NCBI GenBank assembly: GCA_030272585.1
Contig: BSYQ01000007.1
Span: 3,476,001 to 3,540,000, forward strand
Origin: Bryopsis sp. KO-2023
Taxonomy: Eukaryota; Chlorophyta; Ulvophyceae; Bryopsidales; Bryopsidaceae
DNA: 64,000 nucleotides
Reading direction: 5' to 3'
In this document: piece by piece, positions 1-10,446 of the stretch
How positions within the stretch are numbered: position 1 is the first letter of the stretch
How the letters are laid out: each line of letters opens with the position of its first letter
Notes under the pieces: generated by a model
What the model was told of the DNA's origin: nothing
Databases searched by the model: none
The model's input: the letters and a program-made list of their open reading frames with translations, nothing else
Translations under genes and position numbers: made by a program

Positions 1-9
1 AGTTGGTTG

Positions 10-115
10 GTTGCTGGGCAGTTTGTACAGTTAGAACTCTTGGTTGTGGTATTTGAGGGACTTTGTTTGGAGCATGGGTTGTACTTTTTACTCGTAAGAA
101 TGTGAATTCAGCACT
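10..115. repeat. Dispersed repeat, copy 1
   Basis: About 100 bases here match 32555-32655 at roughly 80 percent by eye. Shared blocks include GCAGTTTGTACAGTT and CTCTTGGTTGTGGTATTTGA. The second copy lies next to an ORF resembling a BED zinc finger, so both may be remnants of one transposon family. Orientation is the same in both copies. Confidence 0.6.
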
Positions 116-120
116 CCTCT

Positions 121-2992
121 TTTCTTCAACAGATGAACTGACCCACTGTTGCCTGTTGCCTGTTGCCTGTTGCCCCACGTGAAGCCAATGGCGAACGATA
201 GGGACGGTTCAACAACTCTTCCCAGCGATATGGACTAAGTTGGCAGTGTTGGGTGCAAACTCCTGCCTTGATGATTGCCAGATTGGTCTGTGAGTTCTCA
301 TAAAGGCTGGTTTTCTCAAGCAAACAAAAACCAGGCTTTTTTTTATTTTTTTTGCAACGTTTTGTCTGACAATTGAAACACAGTTCACAGGCCACTTGCT
401 TTCCAATCACAGAAGCCAGACACCCAGTTCAACATAACTGACAATGCCATTAGTGTGCAAAACTCCCCTCCTGGGGGAGCCCAGTCTGTCGTGTTTTGAG
501 CAGCACACAGGAACCTCTACACATGATAGATCAACACACACACAGGTTCATTCCACCCATCCAAATAATAATTTCACATGGAAGCCTGGGTAAACCCCAA
601 CACCACGAAAGCCAAGTTGCAACACAAAATGCTATTTCTGGTCTATACGCCGACTTGCTTCTAAATCAAATCAAATTAGGAAACGAAGAAGATAAACCCC
701 GCTTCTGTCGAGTCTTTTTCCAAAAGCAAGTTCCACTTAGATTTACAACGAACCGAAAATAGCTTCATTTACCCAACAATCAAAAGAAAAGAAAAAAAAA
801 AGGCAAAAAGAAAATACTGTCTTGTTTACATTCCATCCCTCCAACTAGCATTCCGGGCGAAAAGATATAAGCCCGGAAATATTTTATTGTCGACGAAATC
901 TCTCTCTCCAAACAGTCCTGGATATACATAAAAAAGCCAATTTTATTAATTTCCTCTATGAACCAAGAAAGACTTTGAAAAACCTCCTCCAACTCCCAGT
1001 AAAAGATAGCTTTCCTATTCCAATGACTCAACAAATGACCACCAAAAAAAACACATTTTCTCTTCACTTTTTTTTTGTTTGTTTTTCTTTTTTCTATGTT
1101 TCCTTTTTTTTTTTCTCTCTCTCTCTTTCTCTCTCTTTGTTTCGGAAACAAAAAAAAAAAAAAAGATGAGAAAAAAAAGAAGGAAAAAAAAACAAAAAAC
1201 AGACAAGACTTCAAAAGCTTTTCCCCACTTTTCAAACATCCCCATGATAGCGTTTTTTTTTCCTTTTTCATCTATGCTTTTTTTCTTTCCTTTTTTTTTC
1301 TTTTCGGTTGATTGTTTCACCAAACCAACCATTGCCCCTCTTTAAATATATATATATATATGTTTTTACTTCAAACCCTGGTTGTATCACTTGCTCTCAT
1401 TGATTCAGACAGCTAGTTTTTTTTTTGTTTTTTTTCTCTCTTCCCTTTGATTGGGGCTAATTAAACCGATCATTTTCCACAAAAAAAAACACAAACATGC
1501 AAACTCTCTTTTACTTCTTTTCTTTTTTTTTCCTCGACCTGGCCATTTCAAAAAAACACACACACACACACACACAAAACCCTCCCCATATATTCACTCA
1601 GCGCATGCATATGCGTATACAACATATACACATGAGGAAAAAAAAAATCCACAAAAACACATACACACACACGAGCAAATATCAATATTTTGATTTTTTT
1701 TTTCCCCATTCAATGCAATACACACTCTCCCCCTTCCCAAAAAAACCCAATTCGTCCTCTCCAAAAAGAAGAAAAAAAAAAAAGAAAAAAAAAACTGGAT
1801 TAAATCACTCAAACTCTTTTACTTCTTGTACTTGGATAATTTGCCACACACACGAGGTGCCAAAAAAAAAACGTGCGCAGAAAAAAACACACACACACAC
1901 CCCATTTTTTTACACCTGAATTGTGGCATCTATTCAGAACGTGTTTATATATATGGTTATATATTCAAACCCCCTAATGACAGATCTGTTTATACTTCCA
2001 TACCCCTCAAAGAAACACGATTCCTACCCTGCATTGTTTTGGTTTTTTTTTCCCATCCCCCCTTTTCCCCCCTCTCTCCACCCCTTTCCCCACAAAAAAA
2101 AACATGAAATTGCGCCAAAAACGAAAGAGAAAGAAAAAGTTTTTTTTTTCTTTTTTCTTTTTTCTCAAACCCCCCGCCCCTTCATTTTTTCACAGAAACA
2201 ATTTTTAGATCGTCCTTCCTTGTTCACCATTCCCGAGCCATTTTTCTTATCGAACCAAAAAAAAAACTTGATGTGTATTCGATGGCCAAAAATTTCATTT
2301 GCCTCATAACTACCATGATCAAACGCCTGCAATTTTTTTTTCTCTTTTCTTTCTTTTCCTTTCCTGATTCTGTTTTGTTTTTTTTTCTTCCCTTTTTTTT
2401 ATCCCCCCCCGTCTCCATTTTCCTTCCAAATTTCACGGGGGGGAAAGAGAGGGGGTCAAGGGGAAATCGGGGAAAAAAAAACACAACGTGGCAATACATT
2501 CGTTAGCAAAAGAAACATTTTTATATATCTATGCGTATATATCGATAGATAGATCCTTTCCACCCCAAACTTTCCCAAAAAAAAAAAAAACACTCTCGAC
2601 CTTTGGTTTTTCACAACCCTTTTCTTTTTCCCCCCACCAAATGAGATGAATTCAATAGTCTGGAACAAAGAAGTTGATTTTGTTCCTGCGACCGGCATCG
2701 TGATTTCCAGTTGAAAAACGAATGCCATCAAAAATCAAACTTCCAAAATCAAAACAAAAAAAACTAAAACACCGAAACACCCCCATCCCAAAAAACCCTT
2801 ACCATCAATTACGCCCTACTCGATTTCAGCATGGGTGCGAAAAGGGACTCGATATTGCCATGGTGGTTTTCATGTAATAAAGTCTTTCTCTTTTTTTCTT
2901 CCCCCCCCTCCCGCTCATCCTGTGTTTTGCTCCGTTTTTTTTTTCCTTTCCTTTACTTGTTTCCTTTTTTTTTCTCCCTTTGAAAAGTGTTT
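121..2992. other. Low-complexity intergenic DNA, no gene seen
   Basis: This stretch is dominated by poly-T, poly-A, CT and CA microsatellites (for example CA repeats near 1560-1576 and 1887-1900, and TA repeats near 1347-1360). Every open frame in it translates to Phe/Lys/Ser/His runs that reflect base composition rather than protein. It probably contains the 3' untranslated region of the ankyrin gene that ends at 2993. No tRNA, rRNA or recognisable coding segment is visible. Confidence 0.6.
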
Positions 2993-5900
2993 TTAAAATG
3001 AACCAGTTAAAGAGAGTCGCCTGGATACTGATGGTTGTTCGAAAAGCTTATCCGACTGGTCAGTGGTTGAGTCGAAATCTGGCATAGGGAATTCTTCTAT
3101 CTGGACTTTGAGAAGAGAATTGCCCTTTCTGGTTAATTCTGGGGTCCCTTCCGGATCACAATAGATGCTGAGGCTCTCAACAACAGGCTCTGCAAAAATC
3201 AAAAAAAGAAGAAAAATCAAGAAATCAGCTCGTATTTTTTTCCCAAACCAGCAAAGCAACAGCAGGACATTCACAGGCCACCACCACAGCAATCAATACG
3301 AATTGAATTTTGTCTATTTCTAAAAATAGAATTGCATAGTGGTGATTTCTATTTTTTCTCCCTCAATTGACAAAAACAAGACGTATCTGCAACAGTCTTT
3401 CCAACTCATTTCTTAATTAAATAATTTTTTTCAAGTTTTTGAGTTCATAAAAAAAATACCTTCTGGATCTCCCTTATCGAAAGATGCGTTCACCACTCCG
3501 AAGTCGCCCATCTTCAAGTCCAACACACGACTTCGACTGAACGTCTCCGATGCGAACGCACGTTTCACCACGTCCGTGCTTCCAGCAATTCTGCGTGGGT
3601 TGCTCGCTGACTGCCACGTGCTTCTCATCACCTTGGCTTTCTGCATCGAGTCCAGAGGGTTCTCTCCGGGCTCGATCACGCGAATCTTCCTGTCCTCCCG
3701 ATCCTGGCGTTTCTGTCGATCCTGACGCTTTCCCTGATGCGCCGCCCCTTTGCCCTTCGGTTTTCTCTCCAGAGCTCTGGCCTCACGTTTTTTCCGTTTG
3801 AGCTCTTCGACCTGGTTCAGACGCAATGGAGGTACGATCGGGGGGGAGCCGCTGCTGCTACTGGATGTGCATTCCGTCGCGAAGTTCAAGGGGGTACTGC
3901 CCATTCGCTCCATCTCAGCACGCCCGAGTTCCTCTGAGAGCTTCTCCACGGCAGCGCTTCTCGTAGGCCTTTTGGATCCTTTCCTGAACTTGGATTCGTT
4001 CTTGCCGCCGACCGCCTGGATGCCTTTTTCCAGTTTCTCGACGTGAACGTCGTGATCCCGCCCTTCTCCCCACCGTCTAACACCGAAAAGGTAGATTATC
4101 GATACTAGCACCATAAGGCTAGCAGCGGCACACACTATCACTATGATCGTCTTGTCTTCCATGGTAGATTTCGACGGAGGAGGAGTAGCTGTGGGATCTA
4201 CAGTCGAGATCGACCCACCACGTTGGAGGAACGACGCCGAGCTCGCGATCAAGGGGGTCGTTACTTTGGGGACGGGCCTTACACTCGAAGGAGTATCGGG
4301 ATCCCTTGCAGCCAAGGCTTCAGGGGTTTCGACGTCCTTTGACGACTTTGGTGACGTCTTTTTGACGTCTCTCACTGGGATGCCGTCGGATGACGTCAGA
4401 AGGGACACTCCCTGAAGGTACATGTAATGTTTCAGTTTAAGAATTGCATTCACCAAACCCCCAAGTTCTCTTTTGATATATTTTCTTCATATTTATTTAT
4501 GGCATACGCCCATTTATCAGAGATACTCAAAATATTTTGATTGGCTCAAAATATTTCCTGATCGATTCCCTTTTTTTTCATGGGCTCACCTTGCCGCTGG
4601 AAGTGTCCAAAACCCTTTCAAGTTCGTGTTTCATCTCTTCCAGCTCCTTCTCAGGCAGGGGACCTAAATCCGACGCCATGCACGCCACGGCTCCGGGAGT
4701 TCTCCCTTTTCCATCCTTCAAATCCAGCTCAGCTCCATGATCGATCAACCAAGTGACGACCACCAATTTGCACTTCTTCGCCGCACAATGCAACGGCGTG
4801 CTCCCATCCCATGCATCGCCCCGATTCAGATCGGCTCCGTATTTCATCAGCAATTTCGCCACCCCGAAATCCTCCGCTTCGGCTGCAATCCCCAAGGGAG
4901 CTTTCGACTTGGGGCCTCCGTGCACGCTGGCCCCAGCTTCAAGAAGCGCTCGGGCGACATTCGCAAGACCGTTTTCCGCGGCTTGACCCAGAGGAGTGAT
5001 GGGCGGCTGCTTTGATACGGAATCCGGGTTGCAGCCCATCGAAAGGAGCGCTTTTACAGCAGTCATGTGGCCCTTTTCCGTTGCCACAAATAAGGGAGAT
5101 TTACCTGAATGAAAAGACCAGATCAGTCGGTTCGGGGCAATTTTTTTTGAAGCCATCTCAACACTGAATAAACAATCACGTACAAAAAAAAGCAAAGCAA
5201 TTTTTTTACCAAAGAAAGGATGTTTGTGGATTCACACAAACATCAATTTTCCATCATTTTATGCGACAACATATATACAGAATCGCATTTTCGATTATTT
5301 CTATTCCTCGTTCGCAACACTAAATCTCCTGCCCCTCAGCAAAAAAATAATTAAAAAATATAAAAAAAAACAGTGGAATAATATACCTTCATTGTTTTGA
5401 GCCTCAACATCTGCGCCTCCCTTCACTAGGGCTCGTATAATATCTGCATTTCCTGCCTCGGCGGCCAACCACAGTGCGGTTGATCCAGCCGATGTTCTAA
5501 TCTCTGTGTCGATACCACTGGTCACGAGGGCTTGGACGATGGCTGCATGATTGTACTTGGATGCCATCATCAAGGGCGTCATGCCCTGGTCTGACATCGC
5601 GTTTGCATCCACATCAGCACCCAACAGTCTTTTCACAACTTTCACATCTCCTTTCTTCGATGCAGCCTGCAATGCCTGACACACCCACCCAAAAAGAAAA
5701 AACTTAGGGAAATATAAAAATACATTCAGATCAAAAAAAAATTATATATATATATATATATGTATATATATTTGGTGGAGATCTGATATGGGCATTGTGA
5801 TGCTACGGCATTGTGTCTCTTTCTGAGTTAGCTTATACTTAATTTCCGTGAATGGACTGCACTCAGCCTTTTGGCCTCGTGTAAAATACTTTCAATTCAA

Positions 5901-6716
5901 TTAATATTTATCATCTGAGCATTCCTTTTCCCAGGAGATTTTTTCTTCTTCTGCATAATTGGAAAATGTGACTCGACTTTGAAGCGAAAATGGATGGGGA
6001 TCTCCTTTCCCCAAACTTGGCACCTATTGGTTTCGAATCGACGGATTGTTTTCTCTAATAATTTTTGATGCACGTCTATTCCATCTTTCGAATTTCATTT
6101 GATATTATTAAAGGATAATAATAATAATAAGGATAATAATATTTCATTCTTCTTTTCTTTTCATTTTTTCCCGTTTGGAGAATGAGGGGGGGCGAAAAGG
6201 GCCAACAATGCTGGCCTGACATGAACGCTTTCCATCTTGACTGGTTTTATGGGTTCATTCAACCGATCTTAACAACGAACGAATGGATCGTCGCTCATCC
6301 ACAAGTCGCCACCGAATCGCATATCATGGACGGTGTACGCTCCTCGACGCCCCACGAATTACGTCATTACTCACGGCCCGATCGATATCTTCCTGCTCTT
6401 GCGTCCAGAATCCCCAGCGATCAACGCCGCAGTACCCTGCTTGGCGCAGAAACGCCAAGAATTCCTTCGCGAAGCCTACTCAGCGACTTCCAGATCCTCG
6501 ACGCTAAATCTTGTTTCGTTTCCAGCGCTGTCTCACCTTTTCAGCTGGCGAGGTCGAAACCTTGCCACGACGAAGAAGGCTCCGCGCAGTCGCACCGTCT
6601 AGGAAACCCCACCACGCATTCAGCTTTGTCTCCCACACACGGCGTTCACCGTCCAAAAAACCCAAACAGCCCCGCGACTTCACCAACAGGAAGAACAGAA
6701 GATAAAGCTGAACCAT
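2993..6716 (-). CDS. Ankyrin-repeat single-pass membrane protein
   Basis: Five exons on the minus strand: 6716-6537, 5675-5387, 5104-4590, 4411-3460 and 3189-2993, about 710 residues. All splice sites are GT-AG and phases agree. Exon 1 is tentative: it gives a hydrophobic signal-like start (MVQLYLLFFLLVKSRGCLG) and joins in phase. Exons 2-3 encode roughly seven ankyrin repeats, with motifs such as GMTPLMMASKYNH, GSTALWLAAEAGN and GSTPLHCAAKK. Exon 4 carries a Ser/Thr/Pro-rich linker, one transmembrane helix (IIVIVCAAASLMVLVSIIYLF) and a basic, Lys/Arg-rich tail. The C-terminal exon is short and acidic. If the signal peptide is real, the repeats would lie in the ER lumen or outside the cell, and the basic tail in the cytosol; that topology is inference. 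No specific family is recognised. Confidence 0.75.
5740..5775. repeat. TA dinucleotide tract
   Basis: An alternating TATATA run in intron 1 of the ankyrin gene, directly before the SINE-like repeat copy that starts near 5776. Confidence 0.7.
5776..5912 (+). repeat. SINE-like dispersed repeat, copy A
   Basis: It shares blocks with 36690-36815 and 14640-14725: GGCATTGTGATGCTAC, a middle part around TTCTGAGTTAGCTTATAC, and a 3' end GGCCTCGTGTAAAATACTTT followed by TCAATTCAAT. The simple-sequence 3' tail and dispersed placement are SINE-like. It lies in intron 1 of the ankyrin gene, antisense to it. Confidence 0.6.
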
Positions 6717-7427
6717 ATCGTACCAGGAGAGGCCATCGTCGACCCGATCCACGCCGCCAACACCACCATCACGATCACCACCACCTCCGATTTCCCCATA
6801 TCGTATAGGGACGGCTTGTCCAGGAGGCTGGTGCCAGCAGGCGCGCCTAAATGCGAAGTGTACCCTCCCTTGGCCTTCGATTTTGTCTTCTATTTTTTCC
6901 CCACATGGGTTGTACCTCGGTGATCTGGAACTTCACGAGCCCCATCAGTCAATCAAGCCGTAAAATGGGGGGAGCGGATTTCCACGGGACGTCATGTCGA
7001 ATGATCTCATCGATGGAACAGGTGTCGTGTCGTTTTGCAAAAATAACACGAAACGAGTAAGGTTTCTTTTACGGATTCAGCGCCACGTGGGTGTCGAACG
7101 CTGCACTTATTTTTGAACTGGATTGGCAGGAGTACAGATGAAGTTCCCATGAAAGGCGTTTCATTTTTGTAAAAACTAGGAAGGGAAAAGTGGAGGAAAT
7201 GAAGAGTTCTGCAAGCATCTCATCTGTTGGGGGGTTTTAGCATTCATATTTCTATGTATTTATATTATGTTATTTATATTTTGTGCCAAAGGTTACTTGC
7301 ATTCCGAAACCTTACAAGTTTTCCCTGCCAATCCACAACCATTTCAATCTATATTTGAAACACCCTCCAAACAGTGGGGGAAAACAAAAAAAATCAGCAA
7401 TCAAAAGAGAACCCAATAAAAGAAAAT
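6717..7427. other. Intergenic region, likely 5' region of the ankyrin gene
   Basis: No supported gene lies here. A plus-strand open frame (6182-6808) reaches into this stretch, but it is His/Arg/Pro-rich, resembles nothing known and largely mirrors the ankyrin first exon on the other strand. The interval probably holds the promoter and 5' leader of the minus-strand ankyrin gene and the insertion target of the retrotransposon at 7428. Confidence 0.4.
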
Positions 7428-7640
7428 TGTAACAAACTCGAGCGCAGACTTATCTCAACGCGAACAAACGTTCGCTGTCTCTTGTTTACAAGCTTCCCCT
7501 GTCGAACTTTATACCTTCCCACGACTAATCGAAACTGTCCACAAGATTCCCTCACTATCGCACTACCCCACGTTACACAGCACCACTTCCTTTCGTCCAC
7601 TACTGCCTCATTTCAGTCATCTACCGCTTTGGCGCTCACA
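7428..7640 (-). repeat. 3' LTR of the Gypsy element
   Basis: This 213-bp sequence starts TGTAACAAAC on the plus strand and ends GCGCTCACA. It is the same as 12527-12739 as far as can be read. A TATAAA motif lies on the minus strand at 7508-7513. The short purine-rich stretch before it on the element strand (7641-7653, ACAAAAGAAGCG) is the likely polypurine primer for plus-strand synthesis. Confidence 0.95.
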
Positions 7641-7653
7641 CGCTTCTTTTGTG

Positions 7654-10377
7654 CTAAACTCCTTTTTCGTCCCTTTGCTCATATCGAATCAATCGATCAT
7701 GGTGCACTAAGCCTTTCAGCAGTGCACCTTTAGGTGTTGCCAATAAAAAAATCCCAGACCCATAATCACTGACTATTTTAAATGGGCCTTTCCAGCGACC
7801 TGCAAATTTGCTATTCTTTTGACCTCGTTCGTTTTTAAGTAAAACAGCCATACCCAATCGAAACTCCTTTCTCTGCGACCCGCGTTTTGTAGCATCATAA
7901 TACGACCGCATTTTCGACTGCGCCTTAGTCATTTGTTGATTCGCCAGTATACGATTGTCTTCCAATCGCGAAAGCCTGAGAACTGTCGAAGTACTTTCCT
8001 GCTGTTCCAAAATCTCTTGGGTGACTGCATCATCCATCCAGTCTCGCGGCTTGAACCCATACATGACTTCAAAAGGAGTCATCTGCGTAGTAGCGTTTCG
8101 CTGTGTGCGTATCCCGTAAAGCACACGTTCCAAATGATGCACCCACTCCTGCCCTTTCCCCAAGCAGCTTTTCTTCAGTGCATTCATAATCGTCTGGTTC
8201 ATTCGCTCGACACACCCATTTGTTTTAGGCGAATAAGCTGAAATTTCCAGCCGCCCTATTCCATGGTCACCTAAATATGCTTGGACCTGTTCACTCACAA
8301 ATGCTGGCGCATTGTCTGTAATAATGCGCCTGGGCGTTCCAAAACGAAATCGAAGAGTGTCCAGAAATGCACAGATCGTCTTACTGTCCGCCAGCTCCAC
8401 TCCTTTAGCTTCTGGCCATCGCGTGGCATAGTCGATCGCCACGAGAATATACCGACAGCCACCACTTTGGGGTAACGGGCCAATAAAATCTAAGCCCACC
8501 AGTCCCCAAGGCTCCATCTCTTTGATTGGTCGCAATTCCGCTGTGGGAGCGATTTTGAGACAACGCTGGCACTCTTCACAGGAGTCGACATACTGCTTGA
8601 TGTCGCGATGCATTCCATCCCAAACATAGCGAGCAGCGAGTCGTTCCTCAGTTAAAGCACGATTACTATGTCCCAGATCATCATGTGCTTTCTTTAACAG
8701 AGCAGGGGCGTATTGCTTAGGAATCATCAAACGCCAGGTGCCGACTTTGGACAATTTGAGCAAACGACCCTCCTGAATACGAAATTGCGGGCGAACCTCT
8801 TCCACTCGAGTATCCAACAGCCATCCATCCACCTCATTAGTGGTCAGCAAACGCCACACAGGACCGGTATACGCATCAGTCAACAGCGAAGCCAGCCATG
8901 GCGTAGGAATAGGAGAAGGCGAGGTCAAATCCACTGCAGCCGCATCATGAGAAGCGGCAGAACGCTTTCCTGCGAAATACTCATAGCGCGACAGCACATC
9001 GGCCAGGATATTGTGCGCACCAGCAATGTGCTCCACAGAAAAAGGACAGATACACAGAGATTGTATATCATCCAGTCGCCGTAATACAAACGGCGAATGA
9101 TTCTCAGGATTAAAAATCCCAAGAACAGCTTTATTATCGGTGAAAACCGAAAAAGGACGGTCGACTAAAAAAGGCTGAAAAGCAGCCACTGCTTTGCAAA
9201 AACCATCTAATTCTGCATGATTGCTAGAGGACCACGAACGGGAGTTTATCGAACTCCAAAACTGAATGATTCGGTCGCCCTGTAGTAAAACAGCCCCATG
9301 CCCAACACTGGAAGAGTCTAGAAAAATTTTCATCGGCTCCTTAGAGGCGTGATCAAAAAAATCTAAGCCCCAGAGTTTATTAGTCAACGAAGAAACCAAC
9401 GACTGCCACAAAGAACGAAAATCATCAGTTTGAAAAGCCACTGGATCAGCCGATCGAAAACACTTCAGTGGCGCAACTGTGCGATGCAAAAAAGGATGAA
9501 AACTCGCTAACCCATTCATCAACCCAAAGAAACCGCGCAAATCAAATTTGTTTTGAGGAATAGGAAGATCCTCGATTTTATTAAGCGTGTGAGGATCCAT
9601 TTTGAAACCAGTGGAACTCACATGCACGCCAAGAAAAAAGATAGAAGAACTAAAAAACTCACACTTTTCGAGTTGGAGACTCCAGCCATCCTTGTGGAGT
9701 TCATCCAGTAAAATATCCAGCGCGACGCGATGCGTCGCCAGATCGTCAGTGGCTAACGCTAGGTCGTCAACATAGGCATGCAGTTCGACGCCTGGCGGTA
9801 GCTTTGTTCGCACTTTTGCCAAAGTAAAGTGCATAGCACGCATATAGTAATGCATGCTATTGTGATAGCCTTCTTTTAGCCTTGTCATCACATAGTTCTG
9901 ACCTCCAAACTCAAAACCAAAATATGTGGCTATTCCATCAGAAATAGGAATGCACATAAAAGCAGATGCAATGTCTAATTGCGAAAAGACTTTCTTTTTT
10001 TGCATTCGTTTCAAAATAGCCCCTCTATCCAGCGGAGGCGAATAAACTTGCTTAATGCTAGCATTAAGCATTCGGAAATCAAAACAAACCCGCAGTTTTT
10101 GACTGCGGGGTTTAGGAACGACGACTAAAGGAGTCATCACCTTAGGTGTAAAAGACACCTTCTTTACCAGCCCCAAGCTAACCCATTCTGCCACTTCACG
10201 CTTCACTACTTCAAAAAAACGCCCAGTCAAATCTCTTTGGCGAAAGTTAGAAAAAGAATCCGAGGAAATAAAAGGCATGTCCTCAACTGTCTCCTTATTA
10301 AATTTCCCGATGGGCTGTGAAAAGAGCTCAGCATATTTTTTTTGAATGTGTGATAATAACAAACTCTTCACATCCAT
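7654..10377 (-). CDS. pol: Retrotransposon Pol polyprotein (RT, RNase H, integrase)
   Basis: A 907-codon frame from the ATG at 10377. Reverse transcriptase occupies about residues 60-290, with LDIASAF (Asp135) and the catalytic YVDD at 202-205. RNase H follows, with Asp354, Glu389, Asp414 and Asp460. Integrase has the HHCC zinc site (His565, His570, Cys600, Cys603) and the D,D-35-E core (Asp629, Asp688, Glu724), then a C-terminal GPF-like segment (WKGPFKIV). No chromodomain is seen. The frame is open upstream of the ATG to about 10446 and overlaps the end of gag-protease in a different frame, so Pol is probably made by ribosomal frameshifting rather than from its own ATG. The stop lies 13 nt from the 3' LTR. 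Confidence 0.96.
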   Translation of the reverse strand: MDVKSLLLSHIQKKYAELFSQPIGKFNKETVEDMPFISSDSFSNFRQRDLTGRFFEVVKREVAEWVSLGLVKKVSFTPKVMTPLVVVPKPRSQKLRVCFDFRMLNASIKQVYSPPLDRGAILKRMQKKKVFSQLDIASAFMCIPISDGIATYFGFEFGGQNYVMTRLKEGYHNSMHYYMRAMHFTLAKVRTKLPPGVELHAYVDDLALATDDLATHRVALDILLDELHKDGWSLQLEKCEFFSSSIFFLGVHVSSTGFKMDPHTLNKIEDLPIPQNKFDLRGFFGLMNGLASFHPFLHRTVAPLKCFRSADPVAFQTDDFRSLWQSLVSSLTNKLWGLDFFDHASKEPMKIFLDSSSVGHGAVLLQGDRIIQFWSSINSRSWSSSNHAELDGFCKAVAAFQPFLVDRPFSVFTDNKAVLGIFNPENHSPFVLRRLDDIQSLCICPFSVEHIAGAHNILADVLSRYEYFAGKRSAASHDAAAVDLTSPSPIPTPWLASLLTDAYTGPVWRLLTTNEVDGWLLDTRVEEVRPQFRIQEGRLLKLSKVGTWRLMIPKQYAPALLKKAHDDLGHSNRALTEERLAARYVWDGMHRDIKQYVDSCEECQRCLKIAPTAELRPIKEMEPWGLVGLDFIGPLPQSGGCRYILVAIDYATRWPEAKGVELADSKTICAFLDTLRFRFGTPRRIITDNAPAFVSEQVQAYLGDHGIGRLEISAYSPKTNGCVERMNQTIMNALKKSCLGKGQEWVHHLERVLYGIRTQRNATTQMTPFEVMYGFKPRDWMDDAVTQEILEQQESTSTVLRLSRLEDNRILANQQMTKAQSKMRSYYDATKRGSQRKEFRLGMAVLLKNERGQKNSKFAGRWKGPFKIVSDYGSGIFLLATPKGALLKGLVHHDRLIRYEQRDEKGV

Positions 10378-10411
10378 GTCTGAGTCTTTATTTCCCTCGT
10401 TTATTGCTCCA

Positions 10412-10446
10412 TTAAACGCACCGAATGCGTTTACTGTCCTGATGAG
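10412..10446 (-). promoter_or_regulatory. Probable +1 frameshift window between gag-pro and pol
   Basis: The pol frame is open from just after a TAG at 10447-10449 and the gag-pro frame ends with TAA at 10412-10414. Within this overlap a ribosome must shift by +1 to move from Gag-Pro to Pol. Ty3 is known to use a +1 shift at its gag/pol junction. The last gag codons before the stop are CGG TGC GTT TAA; a stop codon in the A site is one plausible stall point, but the exact site cannot be read from sequence. Confidence 0.55.

Noticed and set aside
780..2731. Numerous open frames of 60-160 codons in the first 3 kb
   Set aside because: All are runs of Phe, Lys, Ser, His or Thr produced by poly-T, poly-A and CA/CT microsatellites.
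6182..6808. A 208-codon plus-strand frame upstream of the ankyrin gene
   Set aside because: It is rich in His, Arg, Ser and Pro with no recognised domain, lacks supporting exons and overlaps the tentative ankyrin first exon on the other strand.
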